Of a stretch of DNA of 64,000 nt, positions 1 through 8,335 are shown one piece after another. Made by a program: the position numbers and the translations under genes. The notes under the pieces are model-generated. The model did not search any database and had not been told where the DNA came from. It worked only from the letters and a program-made list of their open reading frames with translations. The number at the start of each line of letters is the position of its first letter. Position 1 is the stretch's first letter. This stretch comes from ZC4RG30 sp046347045 (GTDB lineage Bacteria > Pseudomonadota > Gammaproteobacteria > Steroidobacterales > Steroidobacteraceae), in the NCBI GenBank assembly GCA_046347045.1, contig JAXMGX010000009.1:1-64000 (forward strand), written 5' to 3'.

Positions 1-392
1 GCCAGTTCGCCGGCGATCAGCCGTGCGCGCAGCTCCGGATTGACCGGCACGCGGCGGATGTTGGTGCCATCCTGGAAATTGTAGAAGTCGTCGGTTTCCA
101 CCCGCGGCACATGGTGCTGCTCCACGAGCTGGCGGATTTCCGCGAAGCGGGCGCGGCGCTCGGCCTTTTCCTGCTTCTTGCGGTTCAGCTCCGCGTCCCT
201 GGCGGCCTTTTCCGCCGCCGCCTTCTGCGCCGCAACCTGTTGTGGCGTGGGCCCCGGATTGCGGCGCTTGTCCTTGGGCACGTTCTGCGTGCCGCGATGC
301 TGCTGCTGGCGCTGTTCGCGCTCGGCCTTCTGCACCTGCTGTTCGGACACCAGCCCGGCTTTCAATAATTGTTCGCGCAGCGACAGACTCAT
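1..392 (-). CDS. DUF2058 (YaiL-type) protein, 3' end beyond window
   Basis: This is the N-terminal 130 residues of a DUF2058 protein; the rest lies beyond base 1. It starts at the ATG read leftward from 392 with MSLSLREQLLKAGLV, the usual DUF2058 opening. A long, highly charged coiled-coil stretch rich in Lys, Arg, Gln and Ala follows (about residues 20-85), then VETDDFYNF and the conserved RRVPVNPELR block. The family is found mainly in gammaproteobacteria and its molecular role is not firmly known; E. coli YaiL is the usual reference. The start faces the TPR gene at 440 across about 47 bases, so a divergent promoter is likely there. The family call is strong; the function is unknown. Confidence 0.85.
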   Translation of the reverse strand, partial: MSLSLREQLLKAGLVSEQQVQKAEREQRQQQHRGTQNVPKDKRRNPGPTPQQVAAQKAAAEKAARDAELNRKKQEKAERRARFAEIRQLVEQHHVPRVETDDFYNFQDGTNIRRVPVNPELRARLIAGEL

Positions 393-439
393 GAGGCACA
401 TTTTACGGGTATTCTTCGGTGGTTCCACCTTGAGAGCGA

Positions 440-1069
440 ATGATGAAACAACGCTTTTTCTGGATTGCAGCCATGCTCGCGGCGGTGGCGCTGCCCTGTG
501 CCGCCGTGCCCGATGCCAATGGCGTGATCACGTCCACCCCGGCGCCCGATCTGTCGGCCGACAGCGCCATGAAGGCGCGGCTGAACTACAACGTGGGCTA
601 CGAGTTCTATGAAAAGGCGATGGCGCGGGAGACCTCTGCCGCGAACCTGAAGGGGGCCGCCGCGCGCGAAGCTGCGGAAGCCGTGAAGGAAGGCTTCTCG
701 CAGGCACGTGAACGGTTCCGCACCGTGGTGGCGGCCGACCCGAACATGAAGGAGGCCTGGAATTTGCTGGGCTACACCAGCCGTCGGCTGGGGGATTTCG
801 AAGATTCACTGACGGCCTACGACGCGGCGCTGAAGCTGGAGCCGGATTATCCCGAGGCGATCGAATACCGCGCCGAGCTGTACCTGCTCACCGGCCGGCT
901 CACGCAGGCGCGCGAGGCCTACGCCACGCTGCAGAAGTCCAACCCCTCGTATGCGGGCGTGCTGCTGCAGTCGATGAAATCCTGGGTGGCGTCACCGCCG
1001 TCGTCGGCGGTGGTCGAGCCCGCCGACAAGGAAGCCTTCGCCCGCTGGGTGGCCGCCCAGAAATCCTGA
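440..1069 (+). CDS. Exported TPR-repeat protein
   Basis: The 209-residue protein begins with two consecutive ATG codons; either may be the start, and GAGAG lies just upstream at 432-436. Residues 1-22 form a Sec-type signal peptide ending in CAA, so the protein is probably periplasmic or envelope-anchored. A helical middle (about 45-85) is followed by at least two TPR-like units between about 85 and 160, with the signatures AWNLLGYTSRRLGDFEDSL and DYPEAIEYRAELYLLTGRL. TPRs mediate protein-protein contacts; no catalytic domain is visible. Its partner is unknown. It converges on the CZB gene at 1075 with only a few bases between the stops. Confidence 0.8.
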   Translation: MMKQRFFWIAAMLAAVALPCAAVPDANGVITSTPAPDLSADSAMKARLNYNVGYEFYEKAMARETSAANLKGAAAREAAEAVKEGFSQARERFRTVVAADPNMKEAWNLLGYTSRRLGDFEDSLTAYDAALKLEPDYPEAIEYRAELYLLTGRLTQAREAYATLQKSNPSYAGVLLQSMKSWVASPPSSAVVEPADKEAFARWVAAQKS

Positions 1070-1074
1070 AGCGG

Positions 1075-1425
1075 CTACACCACTTCTTTCTTCAGCCGGC
1101 GGATGGCCATCACGACCTCATTCGAGGCGCGCGCATAGGGGGACTCGGCGCCGAGCATGGCGTCGGCATCGGTGTAGCGGCCGGCGTTGATGGCCGTGGC
1201 CACGCGGCCCGCCTGCACATGGAACGTCGCGTGGCTGGTCACGCAATTCCTGTAGCTTTCCAGCGCCGCGAGCTTGTGCCGGGCCGGGCCGTGCAGCCAC
1301 ACGCCCAGATCGCAGCAATTGTCGCGAGCGATATCCGCGGCATTCAGGTTCTGCTTCTGGCTCATGGCCGAGCGCAGTTTGACTTTCCATTCCGCGTGTT
1401 TCGCGATCGCCTTGTCCAGATCCAT
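1075..1425 (-). CDS. Stand-alone CZB (chemoreceptor zinc-binding) domain protein
   Basis: The 116-residue protein is almost entirely a CZB domain. The expected zinc ligands are visible in order: His10 in the first helix (KHAEWK), Cys38 in CDLGVW, His65 and His69 in SHATFH. In CZB proteins a Cys and three His bind zinc and sense oxidants such as hypochlorite, or zinc availability. CZB domains usually sit at the C-terminus of chemoreceptors or diguanylate cyclases. Here no output domain is fused, so it presumably acts through a separate partner. It is read toward the TPR gene and is not obviously in an operon with the amine oxidase at 1495, although both are on the same strand 69 bases apart. 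Confidence 0.85.
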   Translation of the reverse strand: MDLDKAIAKHAEWKVKLRSAMSQKQNLNAADIARDNCCDLGVWLHGPARHKLAALESYRNCVTSHATFHVQAGRVATAINAGRYTDADAMLGAESPYARASNEVVMAIRRLKKEVV

Positions 1426-1494
1426 GATCTGCCGTCCCGGAATTGATTGAGAGGAACAGCAGCTGTATCGGCCGCGGGCGGCGATTCTTGAGGC

Positions 1495-2721
1495 TCAGTT
1501 TTCCCTGCACAGCCCCTCGGCCGCCGCCGTGCCCGACAGCCACGCGCCATGCAATGTGCCGTAATACTCCGTGGAGCAGGCCTCGCCCGCAATCCAAAGG
1601 TTGGGTGCCACGGGCTGTGCCAGCACGTTTCGGGCAGCGGCATGCCCCGGGCGGGCCGCGGAATAGGATCCCAGCGAGCAGGGATCACTGCCCCAGGCCG
1701 TGCAGCGCGCCGCGCCCAGCAACGAGTCGATCTTCGCGCCGAATATGCTGCGCAGTTCGTCGCGCGCAAACTGCTCCAGCAGTCCCTTCGCCTCGAGTTC
1801 CTTCGACAGGTTGCCGCCGAAAAACGCCCCCAGCAAGGGCTGCTTCGCCGGGAACAGCGAGTAGCTGCAGGTGCGCGAGGTGTTGGCGCTGCCGATGAAC
1901 TGTCGCGCGTCGCCGGGATCGAAACTGCCCGGCGCCAGCGCGAAGAACACCTTGTTCACCACGCCCAGCGGCAGGTTCTCCGCCGCGTCGCGCCATGCGG
2001 CGGGCAGGGTGGGTGCAAAGCGAATGGCGCCGTGAGCCAGCACGCTGGTGGGCACCGTAACGATGACCGCGCGCGCCGTCAGCGAGCCGGCGGTCGACTC
2101 GACGCGCACCGTACCGCCCGACCAGTCGACGACCGTGACCGCGGCTTGCAGCCGCACATCGAGGCCGTCGGCGGCATGCGCCACCACGGTGCCGAGGCCC
2201 TCGCGCACGGCCCAGTTCTGCCGGGATTCGGCATAGCGCGCCAGGTCGAGCGTGGATACCTCGGCGCTTTCCACGCCCACGGCCCAGGTCATCACCGCAT
2301 CGAAGCGGGCGCGGTAGCCGTCCTGCGGCAGTATCTCGGTGAGCGGCACATCGCGTCCCGCCGCTGCGGCCGCATCGATCAGCGCGTAGTAGCGCTCGTA
2401 GCCCTGAGCGGCGAGCCTGCGCGCCTCCGCGTCAGGCGGCGTATTGCCTACCCAGGCTGCCGGTCCCCAGCCGGGGTCGGTGCGGATGACCTCGCAACCG
2501 GCCTTCACGGCGATGTCGGTCCAGGCATTGGTATCGGCGAAGTGCAGCCAGGCAGCTCCCAGGTCCGCCGGCGCGTCGAGACTGTGATCGGTGACGGCGC
2601 GTCCGCCGGGCCTGGCCCGAGACTCGAGCAGCACGCAGCGCTTGCCTGCGGCAACCAGCCGTCGCGCCGCCGCGATACCGGCCGCGCCGGCGCCGACGAT
2701 GATGACGTCGATGTCGCTCAT
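1495..2721 (-). CDS. FAD-dependent amine oxidase family flavoprotein
   Basis: This 408-residue flavin amine oxidase-type enzyme starts at the ATG at 2721 with MSDIDVIIVGAGAAGIAAA, the N-terminal Rossmann FAD motif (GxGxxG at 10-15). A Glu at the end of strand 2 follows (LLESRARPGGRA). The C-terminal FAD motif is PNLWIAGEACSTEYYG, typical of the monoamine/polyamine oxidase superfamily. Such enzymes oxidise amines or related substrates with FAD, often giving H2O2; the substrate here is not evident. The reading frame stays open upstream to 3135, but that stretch overlaps the carbonic anhydrase on the other strand and lacks the family N-terminus. It is transcribed divergently from the carbonic anhydrase, with 24 bases between the starts. 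Confidence 0.85.
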   Translation of the reverse strand: MSDIDVIIVGAGAAGIAAARRLVAAGKRCVLLESRARPGGRAVTDHSLDAPADLGAAWLHFADTNAWTDIAVKAGCEVIRTDPGWGPAAWVGNTPPDAEARRLAAQGYERYYALIDAAAAAGRDVPLTEILPQDGYRARFDAVMTWAVGVESAEVSTLDLARYAESRQNWAVREGLGTVVAHAADGLDVRLQAAVTVVDWSGGTVRVESTAGSLTARAVIVTVPTSVLAHGAIRFAPTLPAAWRDAAENLPLGVVNKVFFALAPGSFDPGDARQFIGSANTSRTCSYSLFPAKQPLLGAFFGGNLSKELEAKGLLEQFARDELRSIFGAKIDSLLGAARCTAWGSDPCSLGSYSAARPGHAAARNVLAQPVAPNLWIAGEACSTEYYGTLHGAWLSGTAAAEGLCREN

Positions 2722-2745
2722 CTCGCCGATGCTACCATCGCGGTC

Positions 2746-3393
2746 ATGAAGCGACTCGAACAGCTGTTGAACAACAATCGCCGCTGGGCCGAAGAGACCA
2801 CGCGCCGCGATCCCCAGTTCTTCGGTCGGCTGGTGGCGCAGCAGTCGCCGCGCTACCTGTGGATCGGGTGCGCCGACAGCCGCGTGCCCGCCAACGAGAT
2901 CGTCGACCTGGCGCCGGGCGAACTGTTCGTGCATCGCAATGTGGCCAACCTCGTGGTGCACACCGACCTCAACTGTCTGTCGGTGATCCAGTACGCGGTG
3001 GATGTGCTGAAGGTGGAGGACATCATCGTCACCGGCCACTACGGCTGCGGTGGCATCGCCGCGGCGCTGACCTCGCAGTCCTTCGGGCTCATCGACAACT
3101 GGCTGCGCCATGTGCAGGACATACGCGACCGGCATCCCGCACTGCTGGCCGGCGGCGGACAGCGGGCCCTGGACCGCCTGTGCGAGCTAAACGTGCTGGA
3201 GCAGGCGCATAACGTCTGCCGCACCACCATCGTCCAGGATGCATGGGCGCGCGGCCAGAACGTGGCCGTGCACGCGATGATCTATGCGGTGGCCGACGGC
3301 TTGCTGCGCGACCTCGACTACTGCGCCACCAGCAATACCGACAACAGCGCGCTGTTCGAGCGCGCCGTCGAGGGACTGGCGGCGCCACGCTGA
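2746..3393 (+). CDS. can: Beta-class carbonic anhydrase
   Basis: This 215-residue cytoplasmic beta-carbonic anhydrase interconverts CO2 and bicarbonate. The zinc site is complete: Cys42 in CADSR with the Asp44/Arg46 dyad, then His98 and Cys101 in HYGCGG. Length and motif spacing match E. coli Can (about 220 residues). The start is the ATG at 2746. The gene is divergent from the amine oxidase and ends just before a strong hairpin at 3401-3423 shared with the converging RND pump gene. Confidence 0.95.
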   Translation: MKRLEQLLNNNRRWAEETTRRDPQFFGRLVAQQSPRYLWIGCADSRVPANEIVDLAPGELFVHRNVANLVVHTDLNCLSVIQYAVDVLKVEDIIVTGHYGCGGIAAALTSQSFGLIDNWLRHVQDIRDRHPALLAGGGQRALDRLCELNVLEQAHNVCRTTIVQDAWARGQNVAVHAMIYAVADGLLRDLDYCATSNTDNSALFERAVEGLAAPR

Positions 3394-3400
3394 GCGCCGC

Positions 3401-3423
3401 GCCTGCGCGCGAGTCGCGCAGGC
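3401..3423. terminator. Hairpin between convergent can and RND pump genes
   Basis: There is a perfect 9-bp inverted repeat, GCCTGCGCG and CGCGCAGGC, around a 5-base loop. It sits in the 43-base gap between the stop of the carbonic anhydrase (3393) and the stop of the RND pump (3437). It could act as a bidirectional terminator, but neither strand has a run of T after the stem, so this is inferred from position and stem strength. Confidence 0.5.
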
Positions 3424-3436
3424 CGCGGCTCGACCG

Positions 3437-6400
3437 TCACGGCGCCGCGGTCTCCGCCGCTGCCGCGCGCTTGGGCTTCACCCGGCTGAACAGCCGCTTC
3501 ACGCGGTGCTCGAAGTCATCCATCAGCGTGTAGATCACCGGCACCACGAACAGCGACAGCGCCGTGGAGGCGACCAGGCCGCCGATGACCGCGGCGCCCA
3601 TCGGCGCGCGGAACGCGGCGTCGCCCGACAGGCCGAGCGTGATGGGCAGCATGCCGGCGGCCATCGCGATGGTGGTCATCACGATGGGACGCGCGCGCTT
3701 GGAGCAGGCGTCGATCAGCGCGTCGGCACGCGGGAGTCCCCGTTCGCGCCGCGCCATCACCGCGTACTCCACCAGCAGGATGGAGTTCTTGGTGACGATG
3801 CCCATCAGCATCAGGAGGCCGATCAGCGACGGTAGCGAGAGGTCCATCTTCAGCAGCCACAGCAGCAGGAACGCGCCGCCCGCGGACGGCGGCAGCGCCG
3901 AGAGGATGGTGACCGGCTGGATCACGTCGTGGAACAGCAGCACCAGCAGCGCGTAGATGCAGAAGATGCCGGTGATCATCGCGAGGATGAAGCTGCCGAA
4001 GATGCGACCCTGGAACTCGGCCTCACCAGTCTCCAGCGGGCGGACGCCGGCGGGCAGGTTCTTCATCGCCGGCAGGTTGCGTGCGATCTGCGTCGCCTGG
4101 CCCAGGGGGATCACGCCGCGGTCCGCCGAAATGGTGATGTTGCGGCTGCGGTTGTAGCGCGTGATCTGCGCCGGGCCCGCGCCGAAGTACACATCGGCCA
4201 CGTTCACCAGCGGCACCGGCCCGAAGCGCGAGGGCACGTTGAGCAGGCGGATCTGGTCGAGGTTCGAGCGCGCCTTGTCGTTCAGGCGCACCAGGATGGG
4301 GATCTGCCGGTCCGGCAGGTTCATCTTGGCCAGGTTGTTGGAGACGTCGCCGCTGGTGGCGATGCGCGTGGCCTGGCTGATCGCGGCGGTGGTCACGCCA
4401 AGTTCCGCGGCACGCTCCGGCCGCGGCCGCACCACGATCTCCGGCTGCACCAGGCTCGCGCTGGTGCTCACGTTCGAGAAGCCCGGCACGGCGCGCAGCT
4501 CGCGCTCGATCTGCGCGGCGGCGGCCGCGAGCACGTTGGAGTCGTCGCCGGTGATTTCCAGCTGCAGTCCGCCGCCGCCGAAATTGCCGCCCCCCGCCGA
4601 GAACCTGGCGCCGGGGATGTCGCGGACCCTGGCGAGGAACTCGCGCTGCAACTGTTGCTGCTGCTTCTCGCGGTGCTTCTTGTCCACGAGCACGATGCCG
4701 ATGTTGGCACTGCGGGTGTTGACGATGGCCCAGATGCGCGTGACGTTCTTGTCGTCCTTCAGTCGCTCTCGGACTGCGTCCACCACGGCGCGGGTGTCCT
4801 GCAGCCGCGATCCGGGAGGCAGGCTGGCGTTGATGTTGAAGAAGCCGTTGTCCGGCGGCGGGCGCAGGCCGGTGGGCAGCGTCGAGGCGATGAAGAACGT
4901 GCCGATCATCAGCAGCGTCACCGCGGCCATGGTGGTCTTGCGATGCGACAGCGCCCACCGCACCTTGCCCAGGTACCACAGCATGAAGCGGCCAGGCGCT
5001 TCCTCCTCGTGATAGGGCTTCATGTACTTCGAGGCCATCATCGGCGTGAGCATTCGCGCCACCAGCAGCGAGAACAGCACGGCGATCGTCGCGGTGAAGG
5101 CAAAGGGCTTGAAGAACTGGCCCGGCACGCCATCCATGAACGCCACCGGCACGAACACCGCGCACAGCGTGAAGGTGGTGGCCACCACCGCCAGGCCGAT
5201 CTCGATGGCCGCGTCGGTGGCCGCCTGCAGCGGCGGCTTGCCCATGCGCAGGTGGCGCACGATGTTCTCGACCTCGACGATGGCGTCGTCGACCAGCATG
5301 CCCACCACCAGCGACAGCGCCAGCATGGTCATGGTGCTCATCGAGAAGCCGAACATCTTCAGCGCCCAGAACGTGGGGATGATGGCCAGCGGCAGCGCCA
5401 CGGCCGAGATCAGCGTGGCGCGGACATCGCGCAGGAAGAACCAGACGACGAGGATGGCCAGCAGCGCACCTTCCGCCAGCATTTCCATCGAGCTGTGGAA
5501 GCTGTCGCGGATGTACTCGGCCTGCGTGTACAGCTCGGTGATCTTGATGTTGGGGTACTTCTTCTGCAGCTGCTGCACCGCTTCGCGCGTGCGGTCCGCC
5601 ACCTGCAGGGCGCCTTCACCCCAGGCGCGCTGCACTTCGAAGCCGATCACCGGCTTGCCGTCGAGCAGCGCCACCTGCTTGACCTCGGCGGCCTGGTCGC
5701 GCACATCGGCGATGGAATCGAGGCGGACGCTGCGGCCATCCTGCAGCGGGATGCGCAGGGCCGCCAGGTCCTGCACGTTGGAGATGGTGCCCAGCGTGCG
5801 CACGCTCTGTTCCTGCGAGCCGATGCGCGTCTCGCCGCCGGGCAGCTCCACCTGCGTGCGCAGGAGCTGGCTCGACACCTCGCCGGCGGTCACGCCCAGC
5901 GAGGCCATGCGGTCGGGGTCGAGGTCCACGCGCACCTCGCGCGTGGCGCCGCCGATGCGGTTCACCTGGCCGACGCCGGGCACCGAGCTGATCTCGCGCA
6001 TCACGTTCAGGTCGACGAACCACGACAGCTCGGTGTCGCTCATGTTCTCGGCGCTGACGCCGAAGGCGATGATGGCGGCGCCGGCCGTGGTGGCGCGGCC
6101 GATGTAAGGCTCGGTGGCGTCGATGGGCAGATCGGGGCGGATGCGCGACACCGCGTCGCGCACGTCGTCCATGGCCTGCTGCAGGTCGGTGCCGAACTGG
6201 AACTGGATGACGGTCTGCGAGCTGCCGGTGGTGATCGTGGAGTTGATGTCCTCGATGCCGACGATGTTCGAGACCGCGTCCTCGACCTTGCGCGTGATCT
6301 CGGTTTCCATCTGCGAGGGCGGCACACCGGCATAGCCCACGCGCACGAACACGTTCGGGAAACTGATGTCGGGCTGGTCCTGCACCTGCAGCTTCGGGAA

Positions 6401-6484
6401 GGCCCACAAGCCGCCGAATACCAGCGCGAGAAACATCATCACCACCGGAACAGGGTTCCGGATCGACCACGTCACGAAGTTCAC
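3437..6484 (-). CDS. RND efflux transporter permease (HAE1/AcrB-like)
   Basis: This is the inner-membrane proton-driven pump of a tripartite RND system, about 1015 residues. The N-terminus NFVTWSIRNPVPVV is typical of the family. Twelve predicted TM helices occur in the usual 1 + 5 + 1 + 5 pattern, with TM4 carrying GMLVDDAIVEVENI, whose paired Asp residues relay protons. Two large periplasmic loops hold the porter and docking domains. I chose the GTG at 6484 because it gives the family N-terminus; an in-frame TTG at 6517 would add 11 residues. It lies 60 bases downstream of its adaptor gene and is probably in one transcript with it. No outer-membrane factor gene is adjacent, so a channel encoded elsewhere (TolC-like) is likely used. 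Substrates are unknown. Confidence 0.93.
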   Translation of the reverse strand: MNFVTWSIRNPVPVVMMFLALVFGGLWAFPKLQVQDQPDISFPNVFVRVGYAGVPPSQMETEITRKVEDAVSNIVGIEDINSTITTGSSQTVIQFQFGTDLQQAMDDVRDAVSRIRPDLPIDATEPYIGRATTAGAAIIAFGVSAENMSDTELSWFVDLNVMREISSVPGVGQVNRIGGATREVRVDLDPDRMASLGVTAGEVSSQLLRTQVELPGGETRIGSQEQSVRTLGTISNVQDLAALRIPLQDGRSVRLDSIADVRDQAAEVKQVALLDGKPVIGFEVQRAWGEGALQVADRTREAVQQLQKKYPNIKITELYTQAEYIRDSFHSSMEMLAEGALLAILVVWFFLRDVRATLISAVALPLAIIPTFWALKMFGFSMSTMTMLALSLVVGMLVDDAIVEVENIVRHLRMGKPPLQAATDAAIEIGLAVVATTFTLCAVFVPVAFMDGVPGQFFKPFAFTATIAVLFSLLVARMLTPMMASKYMKPYHEEEAPGRFMLWYLGKVRWALSHRKTTMAAVTLLMIGTFFIASTLPTGLRPPPDNGFFNINASLPPGSRLQDTRAVVDAVRERLKDDKNVTRIWAIVNTRSANIGIVLVDKKHREKQQQQLQREFLARVRDIPGARFSAGGGNFGGGGLQLEITGDDSNVLAAAAAQIERELRAVPGFSNVSTSASLVQPEIVVRPRPERAAELGVTTAAISQATRIATSGDVSNNLAKMNLPDRQIPILVRLNDKARSNLDQIRLLNVPSRFGPVPLVNVADVYFGAGPAQITRYNRSRNITISADRGVIPLGQATQIARNLPAMKNLPAGVRPLETGEAEFQGRIFGSFILAMITGIFCIYALLVLLFHDVIQPVTILSALPPSAGGAFLLLWLLKMDLSLPSLIGLLMLMGIVTKNSILLVEYAVMARRERGLPRADALIDACSKRARPIVMTTIAMAAGMLPITLGLSGDAAFRAPMGAAVIGGLVASTALSLFVVPVIYTLMDDFEHRVKRLFSRVKPKRAAAAETAAP

Positions 6485-6544
6485 GGCATGCAACCCCGCA
6501 TGACGCCTGCCATGCAAATGACGAAATTCACCGGCGGCTCCGGA

Positions 6545-7744
6545 CTATGCCGCAGGCGCGGCGTTGTTGACGGTGACCGTGTCGCCGTCCTTGAGGAAGC
6601 CGGCGCCCTTCACCGCGATCACTTCCCCGGCGGTGACGCCATCGGCGATCTCCATGTCATCGCCATGCACGCCCACCTGCTGCACGCGACGGCGCTCCAC
6701 CATGGCCTTGCCCTTCAGCACGAACACATAGCTGTAGCCGTCCTGCATCACCACGCTCGACACCGGCAGCAGCAGTGCCGGGCCCTTGCCCACGTCGATC
6801 TGGCCGCGCGCGAACATGCCCGGGCGCGCGCCTTCGCCGATGATGTCCACGTACACCAGGCCGGTGCGGTTGGTGGTCTGCACCGTCGGCGCCACCGCGC
6901 GCACGCGCCCCTTCAGCACGGAGCCATCCACCGCGGTGATGGTGGCGGCCTGGCCCACCTTGATGCGCGAAAGCTGGGCCTCGGGTACCTCGGCGCGCCA
7001 TTCCACGCGGTTCTGGCGCAGCATGCGCAGCATCTCGGTGCCCGCCTGCGCGATCTGCCCCACGCTGACGGTGCGCGAGGTGATCACGCCGCTGTCGGGA
7101 GCGGTGACCGTGCCATAGCGCGCACGCAGTTCGGAGGTGGTGAGGTCGGCGCGCGCCGTTTCCACGCGCGCCTGGGCGGCGATGTGGTCGGCCTTGAGCT
7201 TGTCGAGGTCGGCTGCCGACAGCGCGCCGGAGGTCTGCACCTGCTCGCCACGGCGCAGCGCGGCCGCGGCGTTCACTTCGGAAGCCTGCGCGCTGCGCAG
7301 CGCCGCGCGCTTGGAATCGAGGTCAGCCTGCAGCATGTCGCCGGCCAGGCGCACCAGTGGCTGGCCTTTCGCGACGCGGGTGCCCACGTCCACCAGCACT
7401 TCAGCCACGCGGTAGCCGCCGACCTCGGCGCCAATGATCACTTCCTGCCAGGGATAGATGGAGCCGGTGGCCGGCACAGTGCGGACGATGTCCTCGCTCT
7501 TCACCTGGGTGGTGGTGATGGTCATCGAGGCCGTGCTGGGGCGGCCGCCATTGGCGCCGGCCGCGCCTGCGGGCTTGTTGCCCGCGTTCACGCCCTGGCT
7601 GGCCGTCGGGCCGCCCTGGGCCGCGCCTTCGGCCACCTTGTTCCGGTTGCAGCCGCTTGCCGCGAGCGCCGCGCCAGTGATGGCGATGATGAGAACTTTC
7701 TGCAGACGACGGGGTCGCAGATAGGGCGTCGGGTCCTTGCGCAT
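6545..7744 (-). CDS. RND efflux periplasmic adaptor lipoprotein
   Basis: The 399-residue protein is a membrane-fusion (adaptor) subunit of the RND pump encoded next to it. The N-terminus is basic, then hydrophobic, and ends in the lipobox LAASGC, so Cys32 is the likely lipidation site. The order is a biotinyl-lipoyl-like half (YRVAEVLVDVGTRVAKGQPL), an alpha-helical hairpin (about 130-200), the second lipoyl half (ARYGTVTAPDSGVI), a beta-barrel and a membrane-proximal domain. It bridges the inner-membrane pump and an outer-membrane channel. The start at 7744 is 84 bases from the MarR start, and the gap contains palindromes overlapping a plausible promoter, so MarR control is likely. Confidence 0.93.
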   Translation of the reverse strand: MRKDPTPYLRPRRLQKVLIIAITGAALAASGCNRNKVAEGAAQGGPTASQGVNAGNKPAGAAGANGGRPSTASMTITTTQVKSEDIVRTVPATGSIYPWQEVIIGAEVGGYRVAEVLVDVGTRVAKGQPLVRLAGDMLQADLDSKRAALRSAQASEVNAAAALRRGEQVQTSGALSAADLDKLKADHIAAQARVETARADLTTSELRARYGTVTAPDSGVITSRTVSVGQIAQAGTEMLRMLRQNRVEWRAEVPEAQLSRIKVGQAATITAVDGSVLKGRVRAVAPTVQTTNRTGLVYVDIIGEGARPGMFARGQIDVGKGPALLLPVSSVVMQDGYSYVFVLKGKAMVERRRVQQVGVHGDDMEIADGVTAGEVIAVKGAGFLKDGDTVTVNNAAPAA

Positions 7745-7757
7745 CGGTAAGCTCGGC

Positions 7758-7808
7758 TTGTCTGATATCAGGTGACTGATATATTATCAGGCACCTTAGC
7801 TTTGGCAA
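7758..7808. promoter_or_regulatory. Divergent promoter region with two perfect palindromes (probable MarR operators)
   Basis: Two perfect inverted repeats share the half-site CTGAT/ATCAG: CTGATATCAG at 7762-7771 and CTGATATATTATCAG at 7776-7790. Rightward, TTGTCT (7758-7763) and TATTAT (7782-7787) are 18 bases apart and could be the -35 and -10 of marR. Leftward, TTGCCA (complement of 7803-7808) and an AT-rich -10-like element in the second palindrome could drive the adaptor. Both palindromes sit in or beside these elements. The region is markedly more AT-rich than its surroundings. The palindromes are seen directly; MarR binding is inferred from position and from the family habit of binding such repeats. 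Confidence 0.65.
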
Positions 7809-7828
7809 GTTTCCCGATACATCCAAAC

Positions 7829-8335
7829 GTGACCTCGCAACGCTCCTGCCAGCGCACCCCCGAAGAGCAGATCACCTTCCTGCTCAAGCGGCTGATGCAC
7901 CAGTTCCGGCATCAGGTCGACGAGCGGCTTCGCCGCAGCAGCGACCTGTCATTTGCACATCTGGTCACCCTCGATCAGCTGCAGCAGGAGCCGGGCGTCG
8001 CGGGCGCAAGGCTGGCGCGCAGTCTGCTGGTCACCGCGCAGACCATGACCGGCCTGCTGCGCAGGCTGGAACGCGAGGGTTCGGTGGAGCGCCGGCCCGA
8101 TCCGCACAACCGCCGCGCCGACCGCTGGTTCCTGCTGCCCGCCGGCCTCGAGCGGCTGAACGCCGCGCGCGGTGCCGGTGCGCCGGTGATGACGCAGATG
8201 CTGTCGCGGCTGTCCCCGCATGAGGTGATGGAACTGCGCGGCTATCTCGAGCGCTGCGTGGGCGGGCTTGAGATCGATGCGCGCCGCGAGGCCCCGGAGC
8301 AGCCGTCGCGCGGCAATCCGGCGCGTTCGGCGTGA
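7829..8335 (+). CDS. MarR-family transcriptional regulator
   Basis: This is a winged-helix MarR regulator of about 168 residues from the GTG at 7829. Helix 1 (QITFLLKRLMHQF) is followed by the HTH (PGVAGARLARSLLVTAQTM, TGLLRRLEREG), the wing with RRPDPHNRRADRW, and a C-terminal dimerisation helix. A GTG at 7772 in the same frame would add 19 residues, but it lies inside the presumed promoter and operators, so I prefer 7829; no clear Shine-Dalgarno helps. The protein most likely represses itself and the divergent RND operon until a ligand binds. The stop overlaps the MOSC start (GTGA), implying translational coupling. Confidence 0.85.
   Translation: MTSQRSCQRTPEEQITFLLKRLMHQFRHQVDERLRRSSDLSFAHLVTLDQLQQEPGVAGARLARSLLVTAQTMTGLLRRLEREGSVERRPDPHNRRADRWFLLPAGLERLNAARGAGAPVMTQMLSRLSPHEVMELRGYLERCVGGLEIDARREAPEQPSRGNPARSA

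Noticed and set aside
3929..7750. Very long open frame on the + strand opposite the RND pump and adaptor
   Set aside because: It is antisense to two well-recognised genes; its translation is His/Arg/Ala-rich without any domain, a common artefact in GC-rich DNA.
7772..7828. Upstream GTG start for marR at 7772
   Set aside because: It would put coding sequence across the promoter elements and palindromes; the in-frame GTG at 7829 is more plausible.
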